A program made the translations under genes and the position numbers. The notes under the pieces are model-generated. The model worked only from the letters and a program-made list of their open reading frames with translations, ran no database searches and was not told the DNA's origin. Shown here in pieces: positions 27,673 through 35,440 of a stretch of DNA of 64,000 nucleotides (position 1 is its first letter; the number at the start of each line of letters is the position of its first letter). The stretch lies in contig CBDEVI010000002.1 in NCBI GenBank assembly GCA_965243625.1, positions 868,001 through 932,000 of the forward strand, given 5' to 3'. Source of the stretch: JAJECS01 sp965243625 (GTDB lineage: Bacteria > Chloroflexota > UBA11872).

Positions 27673-28869
27673 CTAGGGCGCCACGATCACCCGGCCGCCC
27701 TGCATCACGAACTCGACCCGTTGCAGGGTGTCGAGGTCACGCAGCGGATTCTCGCGCACGGCGACTAGGTCGGCTGCCGCTCCAGGTTTAAGGCTGCCCA
27801 CGTGCGGATGGAGCCCAAGTGCCTGCGCCGCCACGCGCGTGCCCGACAGCAGCGCGTCAACGGGTTCCATGGTCTCGGCCATGAGCCTGAACTCGACCGC
27901 GTTTTCGTGGCCGTGCGGCATCTCGGCGCCACCGGTCGTGTCGGTCCCGAGCGCCAGCCGCGCGCCGGCGGCGTAGGCGCTCCGCAGCGATCGAACCTGG
28001 TCGGCGTAGGTCCGGCGGCCGTCGTCATCGGTGGCAAAGGCTCGCGCGCGTAGGGTCGGAACCAGATAGACGCCGCGCTCGATGATCAAGTCCAGGGTGT
28101 CGTCGGTGATGTTGTAGCCGTGCTCAACGGTGTCAACACCGCCGAGCACCGCCCGGCGCACGCCCTCGTCGCCCATGGCGTGCGCGGCCACGCGCAAGCC
28201 CCAGGCATGCGCCTCCTCGACCACGGCTTGTACCTCGGCCACGGTGTAGGTCGGAATCTCGCCCCACGCCGCGTCGGCATGCCCGGTGGAGGTTCCGATC
28301 TTGATGATGCTGGACCCTTCCCGAATGCAGCGATGCACGGCCTGGCGGCAGGCGTCGACGCCCTCGGCGGGCCGCACCCAGCGCCATGACGGCTCCATGC
28401 CAAACCAGGGACCGCCGGTGCGGGCGATCGCATAGCCGGCGGCGATCATTCGCGGCCCCGGCACGGCGCCGTCCTCGATGGCTTGCTTGAGAGCCACGGA
28501 GGTCTGCGATCCGAGGTCACGCAGGGTCGTAAATCCGGCGTCGAGCAGCGCCTTGGCTTGCGCGGCCGACCGAATGGCGCGGTATTCGATGGGGCCGGGA
28601 TGCGCGTGCGCCGGGTTCTGCCCCATGAGATGGACGTGGGCGTCGATCAGTCCCGGCATCACCGTGCAGGGCCGGAGATCGATCTCCAGGTCGTTGGGAT
28701 GAATCTCGATGTCGGACGCCAGTCCGGCGGCGGCCACTTGGCCGCCCGCCACCACGACCACTGCGTCGTCCGTGAGCGTCCGGCTCACCCCGTCGAAGAG
28801 CTTGCCGGCGCGCACGACGGTTCGCCCCGTCGGCGATGAGCCGTGGGACTCGTGGCTGTGGGCGTGCAT
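27673..28869 (-). CDS. Imidazolonepropionase-like amidohydrolase (prolidase-type subgroup)
   Basis: 398 residues of the amidohydrolase 1 family. The metal motif is VMPGLIDAHVHLMGQNP (HxH), then DAGFTTLRDLG, a lysine-bearing IIKIGTSTGHADAAWGE, His in LRVAAHAMGDEG and VDTVEHGYNI, and the catalytic Asp in LALGTDTTGG. The N-terminal beta-sandwich starts VVRAGKLFDGVSRTL. Related enzymes cleave Xaa-Pro or Xaa-Lys/Arg dipeptides and some esters; the substrate cannot be assigned. The ATG at 28869 has GGAGA 7 bases upstream. The first residues are His-rich (MHAHSHESHG), which may bind metal. Convergent with oppF; divergent from the lactonase gene. Confidence 0.87.
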   Translation of the reverse strand: MHAHSHESHGSSPTGRTVVRAGKLFDGVSRTLTDDAVVVVAGGQVAAAGLASDIEIHPNDLEIDLRPCTVMPGLIDAHVHLMGQNPAHAHPGPIEYRAIRSAAQAKALLDAGFTTLRDLGSQTSVALKQAIEDGAVPGPRMIAAGYAIARTGGPWFGMEPSWRWVRPAEGVDACRQAVHRCIREGSSIIKIGTSTGHADAAWGEIPTYTVAEVQAVVEEAHAWGLRVAAHAMGDEGVRRAVLGGVDTVEHGYNITDDTLDLIIERGVYLVPTLRARAFATDDDGRRTYADQVRSLRSAYAAGARLALGTDTTGGAEMPHGHENAVEFRLMAETMEPVDALLSGTRVAAQALGLHPHVGSLKPGAAADLVAVRENPLRDLDTLQRVEFVMQGGRVIVAP

Positions 28870-28908
28870 CGGCGGCTCTCCAGGTGTTGACCCGGTCGTA
28901 TTGTGCCT

Positions 28909-28924
28909 GCGAATGACGATTCGC
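28909..28924. promoter_or_regulatory. Palindrome in divergent spacer
   Basis: GCGAAT-GACG-ATTCGC, a 6+6 perfect dyad, lies between the divergently transcribed amidohydrolase and lactonase genes, 40 bases from the former. It could be an operator for either; no regulator gene is adjacent. Confidence 0.3.
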
Positions 28925-28996
28925 CATGTGGAGCCGTATCCGGTGCTATGGTCCGCCAATCTCACCGGCAACGACGCGCGAAATGAGGCCGTGAGC

Positions 28997-30067
28997 GTGA
29001 ACGACGAGCGCTTCCTGTTCGTGGGCACCTATACCGATCTGGGCGCCGAGGGTATCTACACCTGTCGCCTGAACCTTGCCACCGGGGCCGTCGCCTGCAT
29101 TGACGTGCAACCCGGCATCGAGAATCCGACGTTCGTTGCCATCGACCCAAGCGGCGAACACCTGTATGCCGCTTCCGAACAGGTCTCCGGCGACGGCGTG
29201 GTCACGGCCTACGCGATCGATGGGAATGGCGGCCTGACGGTGCTCAACTCGGCGCACACCGGCGGCGCCGGGCCCTGCCACGTGCAGGTGGACCAGACGG
29301 ATTCCTACGTGGTCGTGGCGAACTATTTCGGCGGCAGCGTGTGCCTCCTGCCGATCGAGCCCGACGGATCGCTTGGAACGCGCACCGATTTCGTCCAGCA
29401 TCACGGTTCGTCGGTCCATCCCGAGCGTCAGCGACAAGCCCATGCGCATTGCGTGATCATCGATGGCTCCAACACGCTGGTCTACGCCTGCGATCTGGGC
29501 ATGGATGCCATCGTGGTCTACCGCATCGATCACGCCGCCGGCCGGCTGATCGAGCAACCGGACCTGGCGGTGCGCGCCGAGCCGGGCGACGGGCCGCGGC
29601 ACTTCACCTTTAGTCCAGACACGGCCCACGCCTACGCGGTGAATGAGTTGGGGTCGTCGGTTTCCGCCTACGACTACGAGGCGGCCACGGGGGCGCTGAC
29701 GGTCAAGCAGAGGATCTCGACGCTGCCCGCGGCGTGGAGCGGCGACAGCACCTGCGCCGACATTCACGCATCGCCGGACGGTCGCTTCGTGTACGCCTCG
29801 AACCGGGGGCACAACTCGATTGCGGCGTTTGCGGTCGAGTCCGGCACCGGGAGGCTCACGCCGGTTGGCCACACCTCGACCCGCGGCGAAATCCCACGAA
29901 ACTTTCTCATCACGCCCGACGGCCGCTTCCTGCTCGCCGCCAACCAGAACTCCGACACCATCGTCACGTTCCGCGTCGACGAGGACTCAGGCGGGCTCGA
30001 GTACACCGGCCACGAGGCCGCCGTGCCCGCGCCCGTGTGTCTGAAGCTGGCGCCGCTGCGCGAATAG
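28997..30067 (+). CDS. 6-phosphogluconolactonase-like seven-bladed beta-propeller
   Basis: 356 residues of the Pgl/YbhE-type lactonase family. There are repeated blade motifs such as GTYTDLGAEGIYTCRLN, NPTFVAIDPSGEHLYAASE, GPRHFTFSPDTAHAYAVNEL and IPRNFLITPDGRFLLAANQNSD. Family members hydrolyse 6-phosphogluconolactone in the pentose phosphate pathway or act as related sugar lactonases. The starts GTG 28991 and GTG 28997 are both open; 28997 is preferred because GAGG lies 8 bases before it. Three conserved histidine-containing segments (HHGSSVHPERQRQAHAH) probably form the active-site rim. Cytoplasmic, no signal peptide. Confidence 0.88.
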   Translation: MNDERFLFVGTYTDLGAEGIYTCRLNLATGAVACIDVQPGIENPTFVAIDPSGEHLYAASEQVSGDGVVTAYAIDGNGGLTVLNSAHTGGAGPCHVQVDQTDSYVVVANYFGGSVCLLPIEPDGSLGTRTDFVQHHGSSVHPERQRQAHAHCVIIDGSNTLVYACDLGMDAIVVYRIDHAAGRLIEQPDLAVRAEPGDGPRHFTFSPDTAHAYAVNELGSSVSAYDYEAATGALTVKQRISTLPAAWSGDSTCADIHASPDGRFVYASNRGHNSIAAFAVESGTGRLTPVGHTSTRGEIPRNFLITPDGRFLLAANQNSDTIVTFRVDEDSGGLEYTGHEAAVPAPVCLKLAPLRE

Positions 30068-30098
30068 CCCGGTTCTCACCGACCCGCGGGTCGAGTGG

Positions 30099-31001
30099 TC
30101 ACACTGGCATGGTTCGGCCGGTGAGCGCGCGGCCGGCAGCGGCCAGGATGGGGCCGTCGCCTGCCGCGATGAGCTTGGCGCCGATCTCGTTGATCAGCAG
30201 GTCGGCGCGCTGCTCCGGCGTGAGCGCGGGGTCGTCCCAGGCGCAGAGGAAGAGAATGCCCGCGCGGTCGCAAGCGGCCTTCACCTGCCGCCAGGCGGCC
30301 TCCATTTGCGGGCTGTAAGGGGCGTTCTTCCACTCCGGATGGCCGAAGAACAGGCCCATGTCGCCGGGGCCCCATTCACCGAACGCCACGCCCGGCACGG
30401 CCATGCAGGCGTCGGCGTGCGGCAGGCCGAAGCGGTCTTCAACCTTGATGCCAAGGGCCAGCTCACCCGCCGGATTGAGCGGCCAGGGGTCGGCGACGCG
30501 CACGTAGTCGGAAACGTCCAGTCCCCAGATGTCGGCCGGATATCCCTCGGCGCCGTGCCCGCGGGTGCCGATGCCCAGGTCGCCGCCCATGCCAACGGTC
30601 TGATGCGGAAAGCGGCAGGCCTCGACGAATGCCCGCACGGCCTCGGGATCGCGCACGTGGGCCAGATAGAGCCCGTGGACGCCCGCTGAAAGGATGTGCC
30701 GAATCTGCCAGGCGTTGAGCCGGACCTCGTCGGCGCTCATGCCGGTGGCCGGAAGGGTGCACATCACCGTGGGCGTGCGGTGCCCGCTGCGCGTTGGGCC
30801 GGCATCGACCATGCCGCGCATGAATCGCGACAACGCAACCGCGTCGAGTCCCTGGTGCTCGAACTCGATCCGCAGGTAGTCGGCCCAGGTGCCGCTCAGC
30901 TCGCGGCCCAGGTCATAGCTGAGCTCGAGCGGGTCCACCCGGTCGTAGTAGACCGGCTGTCCCTGCTCCAGCAGCTCGATGCAACGATTGACGCGTGACA
31001 C
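30099..31001 (-). CDS. HpcH/HpaI aldolase/citrate lyase family protein
   Basis: 300 residues, with the class II aldolase core: LGIKVEDRFGLPHADACMAV carries the metal-ligand Glu, followed by VPGVAFGEWGPGDMGLFFG, equivalent to VPGVDxxxxGPxDLS with its metal-ligand Asp. GVHGLYLAHVRDPEAVRAFVEACRFPH supplies the upstream strand. Such enzymes cleave 4-hydroxy-2-oxo acids to pyruvate and an aldehyde. The sequence is divergent and ends with about 30 extra residues. Start GTG 31001 with GGGAG 5 bases upstream. Convergent with the lactonase; a GACCCGCGGGTC palindrome lies between their stops. Confidence 0.82.
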   Translation of the reverse strand: MSRVNRCIELLEQGQPVYYDRVDPLELSYDLGRELSGTWADYLRIEFEHQGLDAVALSRFMRGMVDAGPTRSGHRTPTVMCTLPATGMSADEVRLNAWQIRHILSAGVHGLYLAHVRDPEAVRAFVEACRFPHQTVGMGGDLGIGTRGHGAEGYPADIWGLDVSDYVRVADPWPLNPAGELALGIKVEDRFGLPHADACMAVPGVAFGEWGPGDMGLFFGHPEWKNAPYSPQMEAAWRQVKAACDRAGILFLCAWDDPALTPEQRADLLINEIGAKLIAAGDGPILAAAGRALTGRTMPV

Positions 31002-31173
31002 GTGGGCTCCCGGGAATCTGGTCGCGGCGGCGAGGCATCGTAGCGTAGCTGCGGCCGTTTATCGCCACGCCCCGCCGCGCGGATTTCAGTGGTTGGCGAC
31101 TTTCCAATTCGAGCGCCACACGATCCCTGACAGCGGCGGACTCCCACGATTTGCCGGTTGCCGTGCTGGACGG

Positions 31174-31202
31174 TGGATTCCCGCCTCCGCGGGAATGACG
31201 GA
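31174..31202. repeat. dRS3-like palindromic repeat, copy 2
   Basis: ATTCCCGCCTCCGCGGGAAT at 31177-31196, flanked by TGG and GACGGA as in the copies at 16.8 kb. One base differs in the loop-proximal part. It sits in an intergenic spacer 14.4 kb from the first pair. Confidence 0.8.
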
Positions 31203-31236
31203 CTCGCGACGGCACGTAACTTTATTCCCCGCGGCG

Positions 31237-31266
31237 TTGCCGCGGACGCGGCGGGGCGCGGATAAT
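31237..31266 (+). promoter_or_regulatory. Candidate promoter for flavin reductase gene
   Basis: TTGCCG (31237-31242), an 18-base spacer and GATAAT (31261-31266), giving a leader of about 34 bases with GGGA as the ribosome binding site. Confidence 0.5.
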
Positions 31267-31306
31267 TGCATGGAGCCAATGCCCGTGCACCCAGATGGGA
31301 TCTCTC

Positions 31307-31786
31307 ATGTCTGACAGCGACCCGGTATCCGACGCGCTCAATGCCCTTGTCTACGGTCTGGTGGTGGTCGGCACGAAGTCGGCCGACGGCGAGCCGAACG
31401 GCATGACGGCGAACTGGCTGACCCAGGTGTCGTTCGATCCGCGCGTGGTCGCGGTGGCGATCCAGGACGGGGCGCACACCCGCCAGAACATCGACGCGAC
31501 GGGCGTGTTTTCGATTTCCGTCTTGCCGGACGGGTCCAAGGACCTCTCGCTCAAATTCACGGCCAAGTCCACCAGCGGCGAGGGACGCCTGGAAGGCGAG
31601 CCGGTGACGACGTACGACACCGGCACTCCGGTCTTGGATGGGGCCGTGGCCTGGTTCGAGTGCCGCGTCGTGGGCAGCAGCCAGCCCGGCGATCACGTGG
31701 TCTACTTCGGCGAGGTGGTCGGCGGATCCGAGCGCGGCGGCGAGCCGCAGCTCCTGTCCGCCACGGGGATGAGCTACGGGGGGTAG
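31307..31786 (+). CDS. Flavin reductase-like (FMN-binding split barrel) protein
   Basis: 159 residues. LNALVYGLVVVGTKSADGEPNGMTANWLTQVSFDPRVVAVAI is the flavin reductase-like domain with its FMN-contacting T/S-rich turn, followed by GVFSISVLPDG and the dimer-forming strand AWFECRVVGSSQPGDHVVYFGEV. Such proteins supply reduced flavin to monooxygenases or act as flavoredoxin-like electron carriers. Start ATG 31307 has GGGA 6 bases upstream; an ATG four codons earlier lacks one. The MBL-fold gene follows 33 bases later, and the pairing recalls flavodiiron proteins, but the MBL partner lacks a flavodoxin domain. Confidence 0.87.
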   Translation: MSDSDPVSDALNALVYGLVVVGTKSADGEPNGMTANWLTQVSFDPRVVAVAIQDGAHTRQNIDATGVFSISVLPDGSKDLSLKFTAKSTSGEGRLEGEPVTTYDTGTPVLDGAVAWFECRVVGSSQPGDHVVYFGEVVGGSERGGEPQLLSATGMSYGG

Positions 31787-31819
31787 TCACGGTTGGTTGC
31801 CTGGCCTGACTGGCGGGGC

Positions 31820-32503
31820 ATGAGCAAACGCCAGCCGCCGTTCGAACTGGCGCCTGGCTGCTACGCGGTGGACCGCTTTCTCAGTTCGTGGTGCTACCTG
31901 CTCACGGGAGCGGCGACGCTGCTGGTCGACACCGGCATGCCCGGCCGGGCCGGCGCGATTTTGCGCGCCGTGCGCGAAGTCGGCGTCGAGCCGTCCGACA
32001 TCGACCGCATCGTGCTGACGCACTTCGATATGGACCACAGCGGCAGCGCGGTGGAGTTGCAACGGCGAACCGGGGCGCCGGTCTTGATTCACGAGGCCGA
32101 CGTGCCGTATTTGGCGGCGCCCGAGACGTGTCCCCGCCTTCGCGCGCTGCTCTACTGGCCGCTCGTCCCCTGGATCATGCGCTGGCGACCGCCGGTGGAC
32201 GTTTCGCCGGTCCAAGAGGGCGACATGATCGACGACTGGCAGGTGCTGCACACGCCGGGCCACACGCCCGGCAGCATGTCACTCCAGCGCGGCGATGTGC
32301 TCGTGGCGGGTGACGCGCTCCTTCACAGTCGCGGCCGCCTGCACGAAAACGTGCCCTGGCTGGCCACCAGCCGCGCCGAGCAGCGCGCGTCCGCCCGCCG
32401 CCTGGCGGCGAGCGGCGCGCGCGTGGTGCTGCCCGGGCACTACAGCCCCTGCACCGACCCCGAGGCGCTGTCGGTCTTGGCGCGGCGTCTCGAGCGCCGC
32501 TGA
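31820..32503 (+). CDS. Metallo-beta-lactamase-fold hydrolase
   Basis: 227 residues. The zinc-binding motif is LTHFDMDHSG (HxxxDH), then VLHTPGHTPGSMSL, VLVAGDALLH and VVLPGHYSP, giving the full His/Asp set for two metals. The sequence fits glyoxalase II-like or lactonase-like MBL hydrolases; substrate unknown. Start ATG 31820 is preferred over a TTG at 31793, which would add nine residues. Probably co-transcribed with the flavin reductase. Its TGA abuts the hisG stop on the other strand with no gap. Confidence 0.88.
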   Translation: MSKRQPPFELAPGCYAVDRFLSSWCYLLTGAATLLVDTGMPGRAGAILRAVREVGVEPSDIDRIVLTHFDMDHSGSAVELQRRTGAPVLIHEADVPYLAAPETCPRLRALLYWPLVPWIMRWRPPVDVSPVQEGDMIDDWQVLHTPGHTPGSMSLQRGDVLVAGDALLHSRGRLHENVPWLATSRAEQRASARRLAASGARVVLPGHYSPCTDPEALSVLARRLERR

Positions 32504-33376
32504 TCAGACGATCTTGTTGAGCGGGTACTCGATGATGCCTTCGGCGCCCTTGGCGCGAAGCTCCGGGATCAGCTCCCGCACCTCGTGCTCCGAGACTACG
32601 ATCTCGATGGACAGCCAGTCGGTGCCGAAGAGATTGGCGACCGTCGGCGCGGTGATGCTCGGCAGCACCTCGACGATGTCCTCCACCTTCGCCCGCGGCA
32701 CGTTCATCTTGAGCCCCACCCGTGACTCCGCTTCCAGCGCGCCCTTGAGCAGCAGCGCGATCTGATCGATCTTGCGCCGCTTGTCCGGTTCGGCGTAGGC
32801 GGAGTGGTTGGCGATCAGCTGGGGATTCGAGGTGGTGAGCGTCTCGATGACGCGCAGCCCGTGCGCCCGAATCGTGGTCTCGGTTTCGGTGACCTCGACG
32901 ATGGCGTCGGCCAGGCCCTCGGCCGCCTTGAGCTCGGTGGCGCCCCAGGAGAACTCGACCGAGACGTCGATCCCGCGATCGCTGAAGTACTTGGTGGAGA
33001 AATTCACCAGCTCCGTGGCGATCTTGCCGCCCTGCAGGTCTTCCGCGCACTGAGCCGGCGAGTCGTTGGGCACCGCCAGCACCCAGCGAGTCGGCTGGAA
33101 GCTGGCCTTGGAATAGACCAGGTCCGCGACGACGCGCACGTCGGAGGCGTTCTCGAGGGTCCAGTCGAGCCCGGTGATGCCCGCGTCGAGGCTGCCGTCC
33201 GCGACGTAGCGCGAGATTTCCTGAGCCCGGACCAGCTTGCAGCGCACATGCTCGTCGTCGATGCCCGGTACGTAGTTGCGCGACGACACCGAAACGCTCC
33301 AGCCCGCGCGGCGGAGCAACTCAATGGTCGCGTCCTGCAAACTACCCTTGGGTATCCCCAGCTGTACCGGATCCAT
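32504..33376 (-). CDS. hisG: ATP phosphoribosyltransferase, long form
   Basis: Catalyses the first step of histidine synthesis, joining PRPP to ATP. 290 residues: LGIPKGSLQDATIELLRRAG at the N-terminus, RAQEISRYVADGSLDAGITG, and DAIVEVTETETTIRAHGLRV containing the PRPP-binding E-T-x(T/S)-T turn. A C-terminal regulatory ACT-like domain (MNVPRAKVEDIVEVLPSITAPTV) marks the long, histidine-inhibited form that does not need HisZ. I start at ATG 33376 (MDPVQLGIPKG); the open frame continues far upstream but that part is out of frame with the ABC permease and not coding. No other his genes adjoin. Confidence 0.95.
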   Translation of the reverse strand: MDPVQLGIPKGSLQDATIELLRRAGWSVSVSSRNYVPGIDDEHVRCKLVRAQEISRYVADGSLDAGITGLDWTLENASDVRVVADLVYSKASFQPTRWVLAVPNDSPAQCAEDLQGGKIATELVNFSTKYFSDRGIDVSVEFSWGATELKAAEGLADAIVEVTETETTIRAHGLRVIETLTTSNPQLIANHSAYAEPDKRRKIDQIALLLKGALEAESRVGLKMNVPRAKVEDIVEVLPSITAPTVANLFGTDWLSIEIVVSEHEVRELIPELRAKGAEGIIEYPLNKIV

Positions 33377-33401
33377 GACTGATGTGCGCTCCCACATAAA
33401 C

Positions 33402-33420
33402 GCGCGCCGCTTGGGCGCGC
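33402..33420 (-). terminator. Weak terminator-like hairpin between ABC exporter and hisG
   Basis: On the minus strand GCGCGCC-CAAGC-GGCGCGC forms a 7-bp perfect stem followed only by GTTTATG, so the U-tract is poor. It lies about 100 bases past the ABC permease stop and 25 bases before hisG. Confidence 0.4.
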
Positions 33421-33522
33421 CGGCTGATTGTCGCGCATTCGACGCTGCGCGTGGCGTTTTGGGTCGAGTGGCAGCCGCGACGCGTGCGCGGCTCCTGTCG
33501 TCGGTTCGCGGTCGTCGACGCA

Positions 33523-34347
33523 TCATCCGTGTCGCTTCAGGCGCCCGCTGCGCAGCGCAAAGCGTTCGGCGGTGCGGAAGACCAGCACCCCCAGCGGCAT
33601 GGCGACCGCCGCGATGACGAGCAGCGGCGGGAACACCTCGGCTACGTCGCCCACCGATGCTCCATCCAGCACCGCCGCGCGCATGCCCTCGAGCACGTAG
33701 GTGGCCGGCGACAAGCGCCCCACGACCTGGAGCCAGCTCGGCAGCACCTCGATCGGGTAGAACACGCCGGACACCAGCAGCAGCGCCGCGAGGGTGATCA
33801 TCACCATCTGCTCGCCGCGTTCCAGGAACAGCAGCGGCAAGGCGGCCACCATGACCGCCAGTCCAAGGAATCCCACGCTGCCGACACAGATTACGGCCAG
33901 CGCCGTGAGCCAGTTGGCCTGCAGCAAATCGAGGTCGAAGAACAGCGAGACCACGCCCAGCACCAGGAGGGCGCGGACGAAGGCGTAGACAATCGCAAAC
34001 GCGCTGCTGCCGGCCACCATCGCGAGGCGTCGGGCCGGCGCCATGAAGGTGCTTTCGATCGTTCCTTCCCAGCGCTGCCAGGCGATCATGAAGCCGACGG
34101 AGTCGAAGACCTGCTGCAGGTAGGCCCACACCACGGTGCCGATGACCAGGAAGAGCACCAGCCGGTCGGTGGCAAAGGCCTCGCCCGCGACCTCCCGTCC
34201 GCCGGGCGCGATGTAGGCCACCGTCAGCGCGTTGACGATGGCGAAGACCAACCAGACGGCTTCCCAACCCCAATAGCGCTTGATGGCGCGGAAGTTCAAC
34301 TCGACGAAGGCATAGGACGCGCGCCATTCACGCCGGACGGCAATCAT
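33523..34347 (-). CDS. ABC-2 type exporter permease
   Basis: 274 residues with about six membrane helices and the ABC-2 membrane pattern: YAFVELNFRAIKRYWGWEAVW, LVIGTVVWAYLQQVF, IESTFMAPARRLAMV, LLVSGVFYPIEVLPSWLQVV and LSPATYVLEGMRAAVLDG. The FYPIEVLPSWLQ...SPATY signature near the last periplasmic turn is typical of drug or polysaccharide exporters. Its ATG overlaps the stop of the ATPase gene by 4 bases (ATGA), confirming a two-gene transporter. Substrate unknown. Confidence 0.9.
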   Translation of the reverse strand: MIAVRREWRASYAFVELNFRAIKRYWGWEAVWLVFAIVNALTVAYIAPGGREVAGEAFATDRLVLFLVIGTVVWAYLQQVFDSVGFMIAWQRWEGTIESTFMAPARRLAMVAGSSAFAIVYAFVRALLVLGVVSLFFDLDLLQANWLTALAVICVGSVGFLGLAVMVAALPLLFLERGEQMVMITLAALLLVSGVFYPIEVLPSWLQVVGRLSPATYVLEGMRAAVLDGASVGDVAEVFPPLLVIAAVAMPLGVLVFRTAERFALRSGRLKRHG

Positions 34348-35189
34348 GGTCTCGTCTCCCCGACGCCGGCGGGCTCGGCCCGCTGCGCGCGTCCGTTGGT
34401 GGTGTCGCCCAGGGCATGGCCCGTGAGGCGTATGAAGGCGTCTTCCAATGTCTCGCCGGGCGCGGCCAGCGACGCGGGCGTTCCCTCGGCCACGATCCGG
34501 CCGTCGTCGAGCACCGCCATGCGATCGCACAGCCGGGCAATCTCGTCCATGTCGTGCGACATGAGCAGCACCGTGGCGTCGTGGCTGTCGCGCACCTCCT
34601 GGATGAACGCCTGCACGTCCCGCTTGGACGCCGGGTCCAGCCCGGTGGTCGGCTCGTCGAGCACCAGCAGCACCGGCGCGGTCAGGAAAGCTCGCGCCAC
34701 CGCCACTTTCTGCTGCATGCCGCGCGACATCTGCTCGACCGGTCGCGTGAGCGGGTTACCGCTGATGCCCAGCCGTTGCAGAATCTGCCGCACACGGGGC
34801 TCCGACTTACTCGGCGGCACGTCGTACAGCCGTGCCGAGAAGACGAGGTTTTCCAGCGGGCTCAGCTTCTTGAAGAACGACGCGTCGACCGACACGCGAT
34901 TCAGCAGGCGCCGCACGTCGGCGGACTCGCGCTCCACGTCGCGGCCAAACACGCGCGCGCGGCCCGCGTCGGGCGTCAGCAGCGTGGCCACGATGCGGGC
35001 CAGCGTGGACTTGCCGGAGCCGTTCGAGCCTACGACGCCGTAGATCTCACCTCGCGCCACGTGCAAGCTGACCCGACGCAGCGCGGCGACCCGGGTCTCG
35101 GGCCGCCCGACCAGGCGGCGCAACTCGCCCACGAGGCCCGATGGGTCGAAGGCTTTTTCCAACTCGACGATTTCAACGGCGGTGGTCAT
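34344..35189 (-). CDS. ABC-2 type exporter ATPase
   Basis: 281 residues. Walker A is GVVGSNGSGKSTLAR, the Q-loop is in RVSVDASFFKKLSPLENL, the signature MSRGMQQKVAVARAF, Walker B LLVLDEPTTGLDPAS and the switch LMSHDMDEI. This is the DRA/NatA-type family of drug or Na+ exporters. AGGA lies 6 bases before the ATG. The gene has its own promoter in the 3' end of the MATE-like gene and a 217-base leader ending in an intrinsic terminator, so its expression is likely decided by attenuation. Confidence 0.92.
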   Translation of the reverse strand: MTTAVEIVELEKAFDPSGLVGELRRLVGRPETRVAALRRVSLHVARGEIYGVVGSNGSGKSTLARIVATLLTPDAGRARVFGRDVERESADVRRLLNRVSVDASFFKKLSPLENLVFSARLYDVPPSKSEPRVRQILQRLGISGNPLTRPVEQMSRGMQQKVAVARAFLTAPVLLVLDEPTTGLDPASKRDVQAFIQEVRDSHDATVLLMSHDMDEIARLCDRMAVLDDGRIVAEGTPASLAAPGETLEDAFIRLTGHALGDTTNGRAQRAEPAGVGETRP

Positions 35190-35406
35190 TTCTCATCCTT
35201 GCGGTTGGGGTGCGGCGGTTTGCGACAACAAAAAAACCGCGGAGCGTTTTGGTGGGCTTGTGCCCGGCGTCCGCGGTCGTTCGCGCGATGGTTTACGACG
35301 TCAGCGTTTGGGGCACAGTCCTCCCGGAGTCGGCATATGGCTGCCGTGGCGGAAGCGGATCCTCGTCCCCATCAGGCGCTATCGCAATCTCAACGTCGTC
35401 GTGCTG
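35190..35406 (-). promoter_or_regulatory. Structured 5' leader with attenuator, candidate riboswitch of unassigned class
   Basis: Between the mapped promoter and the ATPase start the minus-strand RNA can form nested helices. P1 pairs 35393-35399 with 35295-35301 (7 bp, ACGACGU/ACGUCGU), P2 pairs 35377-35380 with 35303-35306 (AGCG/CGCU), and P3 pairs 35367-35370 with 35310-35313 (GGGG/CCCC). Inside is a hairpin, CGGCA/UGCCG (35331-35346). A terminator follows, then the ribosome binding site. A closed multi-helix domain followed by a terminator is the layout of a transcriptional riboswitch. I compared it from memory with T-box, guanidine, TPP, SAM, FMN, cobalamin, manganese, fluoride and ZTP consensus features and recognised none. 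A 23-codon ORF starting ATG GGG ACG lies inside but has no ribosome binding site. Confidence 0.55.
35230..35277 (-). terminator. Intrinsic terminator inside ABC exporter leader (attenuator)
   Basis: On the minus strand ACCGCGG (35271-35277) pairs with CCGCGGU, enclosing a second GGGC-ACAA-GCCC hairpin, and is followed by seven U (35230-35236). The U-run ends 40 bases before the ATPase ATG. No promoter fits between this terminator and the gene, so transcription must read through it. Confidence 0.75.
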
Positions 35407-35412
35407 ACTAGC

Positions 35413-35440
35413 ATCCTATGCGCTAACGGCCGAATGTCAA
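35413..35440 (-). promoter_or_regulatory. Strong sigma-70-type promoter for the ABC exporter
   Basis: A perfect TTGACA (35435-35440), a 16-base spacer and TAGGAT (35413-35418) on the minus strand. The -35 lies within the last codons of the MATE-like gene. Predicted start of transcription is about 35406. Confidence 0.7.

Larger units (their letters stand above)
31002..31306. other. Non-coding divergent spacer (305 bp)
   Basis: Lies between the HpcH-like gene (leftward) and the flavin reductase gene (rightward). It holds one dRS3-like repeat (31174-31202) and a good promoter for the flavin reductase (31237-31266). The rest shows no open frame with a start and ribosome binding site and no strong hairpin. 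Confidence 0.7.

Noticed and set aside
33377..34327. Fusion of hisG with an upstream 317-codon extension
   Set aside because: The extension is the wrong frame of the ABC permease; HisG starts naturally at MDPVQLGIPKG.
35230..35290. T-box leader upstream of the ABC exporter, because the terminator contains ACCGCGG
   Set aside because: The T-box needs a UGGN bulge before ACCGCG and a specifier stem; the sequence before it reads GCGAACG and no AGUA or specifier loop was found.
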